Below are positions 16,753 through 24,494 of a stretch of DNA of 64,000 nt, in pieces. The notes beneath the pieces are model-generated. The model was given only the letters and a program-made list of their open reading frames with translations, was not told where the DNA came from and ran no database searches. The stretch's first letter is position 1; each line of letters starts with the position of its first letter. A program made the translations under genes and the position numbers. The stretch is from Clostridia bacterium (GTDB lineage Bacteria > Bacillota > Clostridia > Oscillospirales > CAG-382): positions 75,848 through 139,847 of the forward strand of contig JAFRPL010000036.1 of NCBI GenBank assembly GCA_017429165.1, given 5' to 3'.

Positions 16753-18210
16753 TTACTTTGTTTGCGGTTCTTTGAACCTACCGTAAAGCTTGTTCATGTA
16801 TTTCAGCTGTCCGGCGTCTACTGAACGCACCTGCTCTTCGGCGACACGCCATCCCCAGTTGCCGGACTCCACGCCGGGAACATTCATTCTCGTATCAGAA
16901 CCGTACATCAGCAGATCCTGCAAAGGGAATATGACCGTATCGGCGCTGCATTCGAGCATAGTCCGTATAACTGATATATATGCTTCGCGTCTGTCCCAGA
17001 TGCCGTCGTCGAAACCGCAGTACGAAAGGACGCGTCTGCGCGTATCATCGTCGAGCGCCCAGAGGTATCCGAGCAAAGTGTCGTTGTCATGCGTCCCGGT
17101 ATAAGCAATGCAGTTCTTGGGATAATTATAGGGAAGATGTGTGTTTTCAGGATCGCCGTCAAAACCGAACTGGAAGACCCGCATTCCGGGGAAACCGCTT
17201 TCGGTTACCAAAGCTTTGACTTCGGGGGTTATTACGCCAAGGTCTTCGGCTACCAGGCGTTTATCGCCGATAACTCTTTTAAGCGCCTTTATCAAGTCCA
17301 TACCCGGGCCCTTCGTCCAAACGCCTTCACGCGCGTCGGCAGCGTCCGGCTCGCAGGAATAAAATGATTCCAAGCCCCTGAAATGATCTATGCGGATACA
17401 ATCGAACAATTCACACATAAACGCTATTCTGTCACACCACCAGGCGTAACCGTCTTTTTTCATCCTGTCCCAATCATACAGCGGATTGCCCCAAAGCTGA
17501 CCCGTTTCGCTGAAATAATCGGGCGGAACTCCCGCAACGCGCTTCGGACGTTTACGCTCGTCAAGCATAAAGCATTCGGGCTTTTCCCAAACGTCGGAAC
17601 TGTCAGAAGAAACGTATATCGGGATATCGCCTATGATACTGACGCCTTTGGAATTTGCATACTTTTTAAGCTCGTTCCACTGCCTCATAAAAACGTAGCA
17701 TATAAACCGCCAAGCGCCGTATACCTTCCGGTCCATGCAGTCGTTTTTCCATTCCCAAAAGGGTTTATTCTCGTTTGCGGCCCTGCGCGCCATGAATTCG
17801 CAGAACTTTTCCGTGTGCGGATGCGATCTGAAGAAAGCATAATAATCATCGCCTTCGGTCATACGTTCCGCGGCTTTTTCAAGCAATAAAAACCGTTCCG
17901 ATCTCAGTCTGTCGAATTCGCATGAATACTTTTCGTTCTGCCGGGCCGCTGCAAGCTCCTCGCAGGTGATAAGGCCCACGTCGCAAAGCTGTTCAAGGTC
18001 TATAAAGAACGGGTTTACAGAAAAAGCGCTGAACGAACTGTACGGCGACGAATGATCGTCAGGAAGACAAAACGGAAGTACCTGCCAGTATGAAAAACCC
18101 GTTGAAACAAGAAAATCCACAAAATCGCGCGCTTCTTTGCCGAAAGCGCCGCAGGAATACTCGCCCCACAGGGACGAAACATGAAGCAGCACACCGCTTT
18201 TTCTTTCCAT
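16753..18210 (-). CDS. malQ: 4-alpha-glucanotransferase (amylomaltase)
   Basis: GH77 enzyme that transfers glucan chains between maltodextrins in the cytoplasm. It has 485 residues from the ATG at 18210, which follows GGAGG; an upstream in-frame GTG (18234) would place the ribosome site inside the gene. Family motifs: WQVLPFCLPDDHSSPYSSFS at the N-terminus, nucleophile region IRIDHFRGLESF, acid/base LVAEDLGVITPEV and transition-state Asp in GTHDNDTLLGY. It is transcribed alone from a strong promoter about 135 bases upstream. Confidence 0.95.
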   Translation of the reverse strand: MERKSGVLLHVSSLWGEYSCGAFGKEARDFVDFLVSTGFSYWQVLPFCLPDDHSSPYSSFSAFSVNPFFIDLEQLCDVGLITCEELAAARQNEKYSCEFDRLRSERFLLLEKAAERMTEGDDYYAFFRSHPHTEKFCEFMARRAANENKPFWEWKNDCMDRKVYGAWRFICYVFMRQWNELKKYANSKGVSIIGDIPIYVSSDSSDVWEKPECFMLDERKRPKRVAGVPPDYFSETGQLWGNPLYDWDRMKKDGYAWWCDRIAFMCELFDCIRIDHFRGLESFYSCEPDAADAREGVWTKGPGMDLIKALKRVIGDKRLVAEDLGVITPEVKALVTESGFPGMRVFQFGFDGDPENTHLPYNYPKNCIAYTGTHDNDTLLGYLWALDDDTRRRVLSYCGFDDGIWDRREAYISVIRTMLECSADTVIFPLQDLLMYGSDTRMNVPGVESGNWGWRVAEEQVRSVDAGQLKYMNKLYGRFKEPQTK

Positions 18211-18224
18211 CTTAACCTCCTGCC

Positions 18225-18320
18225 GGCTTGACACGCCGTTTAGAAACCAATACGGCGGACATTTCGCTCCGCAATGCCGGGAGCATGCCGGGTATGCGGA
18301 ATACCGTTTGGTTTTACGGT
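18225..18320 (-). promoter_or_regulatory. Structured malQ leader, function unknown
   Basis: Between the promoter and malQ lie about 128 transcribed bases that can fold into a nested hairpin. The outer arms are AAACCAAACGG and CCGTATTGGTTT and the inner arms TCCGCA and TGCGGA, with further CCGGCAT repeats in the loop. There is no T-run directly after the fold. It does not match a riboswitch I recognise. Confidence 0.4.
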
Positions 18321-18344
18321 CGCCGCAGATAATACTTTTGGTAG

Positions 18345-18373
18345 ATTATATCAAATCCCATGCTTCTTGTCAA
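18345..18373 (-). promoter_or_regulatory. malQ promoter
   Basis: On the minus strand: TTGACA (18368-18373), a 17-base spacer and TATAAT (18345-18350), both boxes perfect matches to the sigma-A consensus. Confidence 0.9.
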
Positions 18374-18395
18374 TAATTATAGGCTTCCGTTTTTT

Positions 18396-18437
18396 CGTAA
18401 AAAACTTAAGGCAGGGAAACAATCCCTGCCTTTTTAT
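18396..18437. terminator. Terminator after the small GlsB-like gene
   Basis: Stem AAGGCAGGG/CCCTGCCTT (18408-18435) with a 7-base loop. On the minus strand AAG and TTTTTT follow the stem; T-runs are present on both sides. Confidence 0.8.
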
Positions 18438-18470
18438 GGACAAAAATGAATAATCTTACGGCCTTACGAT

Positions 18471-18716
18471 TTACTTTTTGAAAAGAAGTCTGAAAAGCCA
18501 GATAATCAGACACGCGCCGACAATAGCGAGCACGATACTTGTCACCCAGCCGCCGGCGATACCGATAAGGCTGCCAAGCCAGCCGCCGAGCGCGCCGCCG
18601 AGTATGCCGAGTATGGCGTTCATAAGGAAGCTGTTTTTACTTTTCATCAATTTTCCCGCGATCCAGCCGACAAGAGCGCCGATCAGGACAGCTACAAGGA
18701 TTTGCCACAAAGTCAT
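18471..18716 (-). CDS. Small GlsB/YeaQ/YmgE-type membrane protein
   Basis: An 81-residue protein from the ATG at 18716, with AGGAG 8 bases upstream; a longer version from 18734 lacks this site. It has three hydrophobic segments with Gly-rich turns (GALVGWIAGKLMKSK, GILGGALGGWLGSLIGI) and a basic C-terminus. This is the pattern of the 'transglycosylase-associated' GlsB/YeaQ/YmgE family, linked to general stress in other bacteria; molecular role unknown. It is monocistronic. Confidence 0.85.
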   Translation of the reverse strand: MTLWQILVAVLIGALVGWIAGKLMKSKNSFLMNAILGILGGALGGWLGSLIGIAGGWVTSIVLAIVGACLIIWLFRLLFKK

Positions 18717-18734
18717 AATATTGTCTCCTTTCAC

Positions 18735-18757
18735 AGACCGTATATTATAATCGGTCT
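18735..18757. promoter_or_regulatory. Inverted repeat in the leader of the small membrane protein gene
   Basis: AGACCG and CGGTCT flank an AT-rich 11-base centre, between the promoter and the ribosome site. It could be an operator or a short RNA hairpin. Confidence 0.35.
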
Positions 18758-18767
18758 TTATATGTAT

Positions 18768-18796
18768 ATTATATCACACATTTTTGATGAATGCAA
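18768..18796 (-). promoter_or_regulatory. Promoter of the small GlsB-like gene
   Basis: On the minus strand: TTGCAT (18791-18796), a 17-base spacer and TATAAT (18768-18773). Confidence 0.75.
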
Positions 18797-18828
18797 GAAT
18801 AATTTGTGTTTATGCCGTATACTATTGC

Positions 18829-18890
18829 AAAAAAGCATATTTAGCATAGAATACGGCAATTATTTGAATAATTATAATGATGATATGCTT
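18829..18890 (-). terminator. Possible terminator after the GH32-like gene and pyr operon
   Basis: Arms AAGCATAT and ATATGCTT (18883-18890 and 18833-18840) enclose a long AT-rich loop that holds a smaller hairpin, and TTTT follows on the minus strand. The first arm lies inside the end of the coding region. The large loop makes this a weak call. Confidence 0.4.
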
Positions 18891-20122
18891 TCGAACCTAA
18901 GTCTACCGTCGCTTTGCTGGATCGCTTCCGCTGCGCAGAGCTTTCCGCCGTAGCCGCCTTCGCAGATGAATCCGCAAAAGATCCTGCGGCTCGTTCCGGG
19001 AAGCAGAGCGGATTTCGGTACGTTCCCGCAGGGAATTGTTTCCCTTGGGATTATCCAACCGCCGTACGGCTCCTTTGAAAATACATAATGACCGACGCCT
19101 CCGATCCCGAAAACAAGATAGTAATAGTCGCCCATCTTAAAATAATCGGGGCATTCCGGCTGGATTGAAGCGCGTTCACCATTCTTTCCGTAAAGATCGT
19201 CACAGCTTAATACTGTCCCCGCATCTTGCCATCCTTCTGTCGCCATCTTGTCGTTCAGCAGATGCGCCAGGCAGCCGGCATTATCGCACCGTCGGCTGGT
19301 CGTAACGAACATATGATATATACCGTTTGCTTCGAAAACGAACGGATCGCGCGCAGACCTCTGCTCGTACACATCGGGCAAGCTGAAATAGGACGTTTGC
19401 TTTTCAAAACGGATCAAATCGTATGATACCGCGTAACTGATCCGAGCCGGAGATTTATCGCACGTCCTGACGGCGTACCACGCGTAATATGCGGTTTTGC
19501 CGTTTTCGCCCTTTCCGCGGCATACCGAACCGGTACAGATCGAACCTTCCCGTTCGTCCGTTATCGGAATAGCCATGGGGTATTCTTCCCACGTTATAAA
19601 ATCATGCGTGGAAACGTGAGCCCACTGGTGCGCGCCCAGCCCCCATTTAGATCCGTGATGGTGTCTGTCGTATAAATAAAACAGATGGTATTTATCGTCA
19701 TTTTCGGCGTCGGAAAAAGGCATGCAGTCGCCTATGTTGACGCCGGGGCGGCGGATCTCATCTGCGGTCATGCATTTCCGCAAGCTTATGTGATCGCTGT
19801 CGTCGTCGGCGGCCGCAGTGATATTCACCGCAAAATCTCCTTCCGCTAAACAGTCATCGACCGTAAACGCTTTACCGTTCGGCCACTCCTCGTCGCACAG
19901 GATACCGTTGACATATAGCTCTATCCTGTATGGATAGACATTTATTTCAACATCGTCTCCCGTTTTTGCTTTACAGCCCAACACGAGCGGACTATCGCTG
20001 AAAGTATAATATGCTTTTATGAAAAGCGTTTTGTCGTATACGATATCGCACACGGTCGCTCCTGTTTCAAGATTATTGATTACTGCTTTTCCTTCGGTAA
20101 CTTTGAACGATAACTTGAGCAC
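18872..20122 (-). CDS. GH32-like five-bladed propeller glycoside hydrolase
   Basis: A 416-residue protein with clan GH-J features: an N-terminal beta-rich region, then YHLFYLYDRHHHG and WAHVSTHDFITWEEYP, the ARDPFVF motif (transition-state Asp) and ECPDYFKM, matching the GH32 acid/base EC motif. The usual WMNDPNG nucleophile box is replaced by NIGDCMPF, so the nucleophile is probably the Asp there. No signal peptide, so it acts in the cytoplasm on imported oligosaccharide or a sugar phosphate; the substrate is unknown. Start is GTG at 20122 with AGGAG 7 bases before. It follows pyrI by 47 bases without a visible terminator. Confidence 0.75.
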   Translation of the reverse strand: MLKLSFKVTEGKAVINNLETGATVCDIVYDKTLFIKAYYTFSDSPLVLGCKAKTGDDVEINVYPYRIELYVNGILCDEEWPNGKAFTVDDCLAEGDFAVNITAAADDDSDHISLRKCMTADEIRRPGVNIGDCMPFSDAENDDKYHLFYLYDRHHHGSKWGLGAHQWAHVSTHDFITWEEYPMAIPITDEREGSICTGSVCRGKGENGKTAYYAWYAVRTCDKSPARISYAVSYDLIRFEKQTSYFSLPDVYEQRSARDPFVFEANGIYHMFVTTSRRCDNAGCLAHLLNDKMATEGWQDAGTVLSCDDLYGKNGERASIQPECPDYFKMGDYYYLVFGIGGVGHYVFSKEPYGGWIIPRETIPCGNVPKSALLPGTSRRIFCGFICEGGYGGKLCAAEAIQQSDGRLRFESISSL

Positions 20123-20169
20123 GCTGAAACTCCTTATACAAACAATATCACCACGGTTGAGCCATGACG

Positions 20170-20583
20170 TTATGCCTTGGTTTCACAATAAACACAGCGG
20201 TATACCTTATGCTCACGGTCAGTCAAGCAAAAAACATGGTCAAGTTCCTGCTCACACGATGTTATACAGCGTGGATTTTTGCACTTAATGACGTTCACCA
20301 GAGTTTCGGGCATTTCGATATTGCGCTTTTCGTAAAGTTTGCCATCCTTTATATAGTTCACTGTTGCAGAAGGGTCAACGTAACCTATAACATTGAGATC
20401 GACGGGAATGTCTGCATCGATCTTTATTATGTCCTTTTTTCCCATCTTTTTACTCGTAACGTTCTTTATGATCGCCACGGAAACGTCCAGAGAATCAAGC
20501 CCTAACAGCTCGTAAAGCCTCATTCCGCTTCCTGCTGTAATGTGATCTATGACTATGCCGTTGCGAATGGAATCTATATTCAT
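20170..20583 (-). CDS. pyrI: Aspartate carbamoyltransferase regulatory chain
   Basis: Regulatory subunit of aspartate transcarbamoylase, binding nucleotides in the N-terminal domain and zinc in the C-terminal domain. The zinc ligands are Cys101, Cys106, Cys130 and Cys133 (CKNPRC and CVYC). The 137 residues are slightly shorter than the E. coli protein (153). The ATG at 20583 overlaps the pyrB stop by 4 bases. Its presence implies allosteric control by CTP/ATP. Confidence 0.95.
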   Translation of the reverse strand: MNIDSIRNGIVIDHITAGSGMRLYELLGLDSLDVSVAIIKNVTSKKMGKKDIIKIDADIPVDLNVIGYVDPSATVNYIKDGKLYEKRNIEMPETLVNVIKCKNPRCITSCEQELDHVFCLTDREHKVYRCVYCETKA

Positions 20584-21500
20584 TTTGAATCCTCCTGCAG
20601 CAGTTTGAGCATGAGCGCCATGCGCATTATCTTGCCGTTGAACACCTGCTTGAAATAGCACGCCCGTTTGTCGCGGTCCACTTCAACGCTTATCTCGTTG
20701 ACTCGAGGCAGTGGATGCATCACGCACAGATCTTCTTTTGCGTTTTTAAGCTTTTCGGGCGTAAGGATATAGCTGTCTTTAAGTCGCAGGTAATCCTCTT
20801 CGTTAAAGAACCTTTCGCGCTGGACTCGCGTCATATACAGGATATCGAGCGAAGGAATGACTTTTTCGAGATCTGTCGTCTGTTCATAAGGGATCCCTTT
20901 GGATTTTAGAGACGCGTCTTTTACATAACTCGGCAATTTCAGTTCCTCGGGAGATATCAGCACAAAACGCACGTTTTTATTACGCGCAAGCGCGTTTATA
21001 AGCGAATGGACTGTTCTTCCGAATTTAAGATCACCGCATAGCCCTACTGTCAAATTGTCGAACCCGCCCTTTTCGCGATGAATCGTTAGCAGATCCGCGA
21101 GCGTTTGCGTGGGGTGGCAGTGTCCGCCGTCACCGGCGTTTATGACCGGTACAAGCGCATTTTTAGCGGCAACGAGCGCGGCGCCCTCTTTTGGATGACG
21201 CATTGCTATAATATCAGCGTAACAGCTCACCGTGCGCACTGTGTCCGCCACGCTTTCGCCTTTGGCCGCCGAAGACGAAGCGGCGTCTGTCATAGAAATC
21301 ACGTTTCCGCCCAGTTCGTACATAGCGGCTTCAAAGCTCATGCGGGTGCGGGTAGAAGGCTCGAAAAACAACGTAGCCAACTTTTTGCCTGCGCATTTGC
21401 GCGCGTACTTTGCGGGATTTGATATGATGTCGTCGGAAACGGTGATGAGAGAATCTATTTCGGATTCAGTAAGATCGAGTATATCTATTACGCTTCTCAT
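20580..21500 (-). CDS. pyrB: Aspartate carbamoyltransferase catalytic chain
   Basis: Joins carbamoyl phosphate and aspartate to carbamoyl aspartate, the committed step of pyrimidine synthesis. The carbamoyl-phosphate motif [11 protein letters not shown] is at about residues 46-56, and [10 protein letters not shown] lies near the C-terminus. The 306 residues match the family. It overlaps pyrE and pyrI by 4 bases each. Confidence 0.97.
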   Translation of the reverse strand: MRSVIDILDLTESEIDSLITVSDDIISNPAKYARKCAGKKLATLFFEPSTRTRMSFEAAMYELGGNVISMTDAASSSAAKGESVADTVRTVSCYADIIAMRHPKEGAALVAAKNALVPVINAGDGGHCHPTQTLADLLTIHREKGGFDNLTVGLCGDLKFGRTVHSLINALARNKNVRFVLISPEELKLPSYVKDASLKSKGIPYEQTTDLEKVIPSLDILYMTRVQRERFFNEEDYLRLKDSYILTPEKLKNAKEDLCVMHPLPRVNEISVEVDRDKRACYFKQVFNGKIMRMALMLKLLQEDSK

Positions 21501-22141
21501 TTGTTGCCTCCGATCCAGCTTTCGTCGGAAGGATCGTCCCTGAAAGCCAGAAGACGATCCACGTCATTTTTATTTATATAGCCGGTTTCTGCAGCAACGA
21601 GAGATACGCGGTCGAGATCGGTGAGCGAATGATTATCGACGTTCGCTTCGGCAAGCCGCGCGATCCCTTTTTTCATTCCGTAGGTAAATATCGAAACGAT
21701 ACCCAGAACTTCTGCTCCGGCGTTACGCAATATATCAACTACCTCGAGCACGCTGCCGGCGGTTGAAATGAGGTCTTCCACTACTACTACGCGCTGACCT
21801 TTTTCAAGCTTGCCTTCTATCTGATTCTTTCTGCCGTGGTCTTTTGCGCCCGAACGCACGTACCCCATAGGCATCCCCAGCAGATGCGCGGTTATGGCTG
21901 CATGAGCGATCCCCGCGGTGGAAGTCCCCATAAGCGATTCCGCACTGGGATAGTATTCTTTTATAAGCGCTGCAAGCCCGTTTTCAACGTCGCACCTGAT
22001 TTCCGGCGAACTGAGAGTAAGGCGGTTATCGCAATATACGGGGCTCTTTATGCCGCTCGCCCAAATGAAAGGCTCGTCGGGGCGCAGGAACACCGCACCT
22101 ATCTTCAAAAGGTCTTCAGCTATTTTTCTTGATAGGTCCAT
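21497..22141 (-). CDS. pyrE: Orotate phosphoribosyltransferase
   Basis: Makes OMP from orotate and PRPP. It has 214 residues from the ATG at 22141, with AAGGAAGGA upstream, inside the end of pyrF; a longer in-frame opening at 22171 lacks this site and family similarity. The PRPP-binding motif [16 protein letters not shown] is clear, and KSPVYCDNR matches the substrate loop region. Confidence 0.95.
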   Translation of the reverse strand: MDLSRKIAEDLLKIGAVFLRPDEPFIWASGIKSPVYCDNRLTLSSPEIRCDVENGLAALIKEYYPSAESLMGTSTAGIAHAAITAHLLGMPMGYVRSGAKDHGRKNQIEGKLEKGQRVVVVEDLISTAGSVLEVVDILRNAGAEVLGIVSIFTYGMKKGIARLAEANVDNHSLTDLDRVSLVAAETGYINKNDVDRLLAFRDDPSDESWIGGNK

Positions 22142-22142
22142 T

Positions 22143-22853
22143 TCAGTCGTCCTTCCTTTCAATGAATTCATTACAACATCTCTTATAAGCCGCGACAGGA
22201 TTGTCTGAAGCGGTGATCGGTCTGCCTACGACGATGTAATCCGAACCGACCTCTCGCGCGGCCGAGGGCGTCATAATGCGTTTCTGGTCGCCTTTATTGT
22301 TTTCGGCAAAGCGTATTCCCGGAGTAACGGTAATAAAACCCGCACCGCACGCCGCGTGCACTTTACCGCATTCCAAAGGGGAACACACAACGCCGTCAAG
22401 CCCCGCGATCTTCGCGTTACACGCGTAATGTATCACAACTTCTTCCATCGGCGCGTTTATAAGCAGATCGTTTTCCATGGTTTGCTGATCGGTAGACGTC
22501 AGCTGAGTAACGGCAATCAGCAACGGCCTCGTACCGTCGGGCCGTGTGAGCCCTTCAAGCGCGGCGCGCATCATGTTCACGGTCCCTCCGGCGTGGACGT
22601 TGCAGATATCAACGTCAAGACCGGAAAGCACCGCCATCGCTTTTTTTACCGTGTTAGGGATATCATGCAGTTTTAGATCGAGGAATATTTTATGCCCGCG
22701 GCGCTTGATCCCGCGGACTATTTCAGGTCCTTCCGCGCAGAAAAGCTCCAGACCTATTTTAACGAAAGGTCTCCTTTCGGTAAACAGATCGAGAAACCCG
22801 AAAACTTCGGCGGCGTTCGCGAAATCGCAGGCTATTATTACGTCTTTTCCCAT
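22143..22853 (-). CDS. pyrF: Orotidine-5'-phosphate decarboxylase
   Basis: Decarboxylates OMP to UMP. The 236 residues from the ATG at 22853 give the family start MGKDVIIACDF; upstream sequence in frame is pyrD read in another frame. The catalytic motif FLDLKLHDIPNTV carries the Asp-Lys-Asp array, and GSDYIVVGRPITAS binds phosphate near the end. It overlaps pyrD by 16 bases. Confidence 0.96.
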   Translation of the reverse strand: MGKDVIIACDFANAAEVFGFLDLFTERRPFVKIGLELFCAEGPEIVRGIKRRGHKIFLDLKLHDIPNTVKKAMAVLSGLDVDICNVHAGGTVNMMRAALEGLTRPDGTRPLLIAVTQLTSTDQQTMENDLLINAPMEEVVIHYACNAKIAGLDGVVCSPLECGKVHAACGAGFITVTPGIRFAENNKGDQKRIMTPSAAREVGSDYIVVGRPITASDNPVAAYKRCCNEFIERKDD

Positions 22854-23764
22854 GCTTTTGCTCCTTTGATGATATCGCTGAGTTTTTCTATCCCATACTT
22901 GCTCATAACGTCGGGCAGAGAGTTTATGATATCGCGGCATGCGAAAGGATCGACAAGATTAGCCGCTCCGACCTCTACCGCAGTCGCACCGGCGAGCATC
23001 ATTTCAATAACATCCTCAGCGCACGAAACGCCTCCCATTCCCACAACGGGAATATTCACAGCGTGCGCAACTTCCCATACCATTCTGAGCGCCACCGGGA
23101 ACACCGCCGGGCCCGAAAGGCCTCCGGTATTATTGGCAAGCACCGGTCGGCGCGTCTTTATGTCTATACGCATACCCAAAAGGGTATTGATAAGACTAAT
23201 AGCGTCAGCGCCGGCGGCTTCACACGCTCGCGCCATTTCCGCTATATCGGTTACATTCGGCGAAAGCTTTACAATCACCGGCTTTTTGGTGACCGCTCTG
23301 ACTGCCCTGACCACCTCGGACGCGGCTTTGGGATCGGTGCCGAAACTCATACCGCCTCCGTGTACGTTGGGGCAGCTGATATTTAGCTCGAGCCATCCGA
23401 TCTGCTCCTGCTTATCCAATAGTTCGCAATTTCTCGCGTATTCTTCGACAGAAAAACCGCTTACGTTTGCAATAACAGGCTTGTCGAAATATTTTCTCAT
23501 TCGCGGCAGTTCTTCGTTTATAACGCGTTCAACTCCCGGATTCTGAAGACCGACGGAATTGAGCATCCCCGCGCTGCATTCGGCAATTCTCGGCGTGGGG
23601 TTGCCGTATCTGGGTTCATACGTAGTCCCTTTGAACGAAAAAGTGCCTAATATATTTATATCGTAAAGCTCGGCGAACTCGGCTCCGAATCCAAAAGTCC
23701 CCGAAGCCGGGATAACGGGATTATCCAGTTTGATTCCACAAAGCTCAACACTCAGATCTGCCAA
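22838..23764 (-). CDS. pyrD: Dihydroorotate dehydrogenase B, catalytic subunit
   Basis: Class 1B FMN enzyme oxidising dihydroorotate to orotate, with electrons passing to NAD through PyrK. The 308 residues contain NSVGLQNPG and NISCPNVHGGG (catalytic Cys region), and the FMN-binding GMGGVSCAEDVIEM. It starts at a TTG (23764) after GGAGGAG. The start lies 13 bases inside pyrK, consistent with a coupled pair. Confidence 0.95.
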   Translation of the reverse strand: MADLSVELCGIKLDNPVIPASGTFGFGAEFAELYDINILGTFSFKGTTYEPRYGNPTPRIAECSAGMLNSVGLQNPGVERVINEELPRMRKYFDKPVIANVSGFSVEEYARNCELLDKQEQIGWLELNISCPNVHGGGMSFGTDPKAASEVVRAVRAVTKKPVIVKLSPNVTDIAEMARACEAAGADAISLINTLLGMRIDIKTRRPVLANNTGGLSGPAVFPVALRMVWEVAHAVNIPVVGMGGVSCAEDVIEMMLAGATAVEVGAANLVDPFACRDIINSLPDVMSKYGIEKLSDIIKGAKAWEKT

Positions 23765-24486
23765 AGTATCTCCTCCTTTTTAAGAACGGGGCCGTCTTTG
23801 CATATACGTTTGCAGCCTGTCAACGTCATGCAGGTACAACCCATGCAGGCGCCGAAACCGCAGCCCATACGTTCTTCAAAACTGAACTCGCCAGAAGTAA
23901 CGGTAGCTTTATACACGGATTTCAGCATCGGTTCGGGACCGCAGGAGTAAAAATATGTATAATCCGACGGCAGCGCGTCCGTCACGAATCCGCGCTTCCC
24001 GTAGCTGCCGTCAACCGTGGTTACGAATACTTCACAACCCAGATCTGCCAGTTCATTTTCGTAGAACACGTCGCACGCGGAATTGAATCCGATTACGACG
24101 CGGACTTTTTTGTTTTGTTTTATAAGCTCTTTGGCGAGCATATAAAGCGGAGGAACTCCCGCGCCGCCCCCTATAAGAAGCGGACGTTCGCCGGAAAGGG
24201 AAACGTCGTACCCGTTTCCGAGCCCGGTCAAAACGTTGATCCGTTCGCCGGCAGCCATACGGCTCATCTTTTCTGTACCGCGGCCTATCGTTTTATAGAT
24301 CAGCGTAAGCGCGTCTTCGCATCTGTCGCAGACTGAGATCGGGCGGCGCAGGAAAAAACCTTCCAGCCGCAAGTTCACGAACTGTCCCGGCCGCGTAATA
24401 TCGCGTGCGTCGCCGCAAAGACGCATGCGGTAAACGTTAGCGGCGATCGGAGCATTTTCGGTTATTTCAAAAGTTACTTCGCGCAT
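23752..24486 (-). CDS. pyrK: Dihydroorotate dehydrogenase B, electron transfer subunit
   Basis: FAD and [2Fe-2S] subunit of the PyrDK complex; it passes electrons from PyrD to NAD. Ferredoxin-reductase features: RPISVCDRCED (FAD region) and LLIGGGAGVPPLYMLA (NAD region). The cluster Cys residues are in CGFGACMGCTCM and the following CKRIC. It has 244 residues from the ATG at 24486, with TAGGGGTG upstream; a GTG two codons earlier is possible. Confidence 0.95.
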   Translation of the reverse strand: MREVTFEITENAPIAANVYRMRLCGDARDITRPGQFVNLRLEGFFLRRPISVCDRCEDALTLIYKTIGRGTEKMSRMAAGERINVLTGLGNGYDVSLSGERPLLIGGGAGVPPLYMLAKELIKQNKKVRVVIGFNSACDVFYENELADLGCEVFVTTVDGSYGKRGFVTDALPSDYTYFYSCGPEPMLKSVYKATVTSGEFSFEERMGCGFGACMGCTCMTLTGCKRICKDGPVLKKEEILWQI

Positions 24487-24494
24487 AAGCACCC

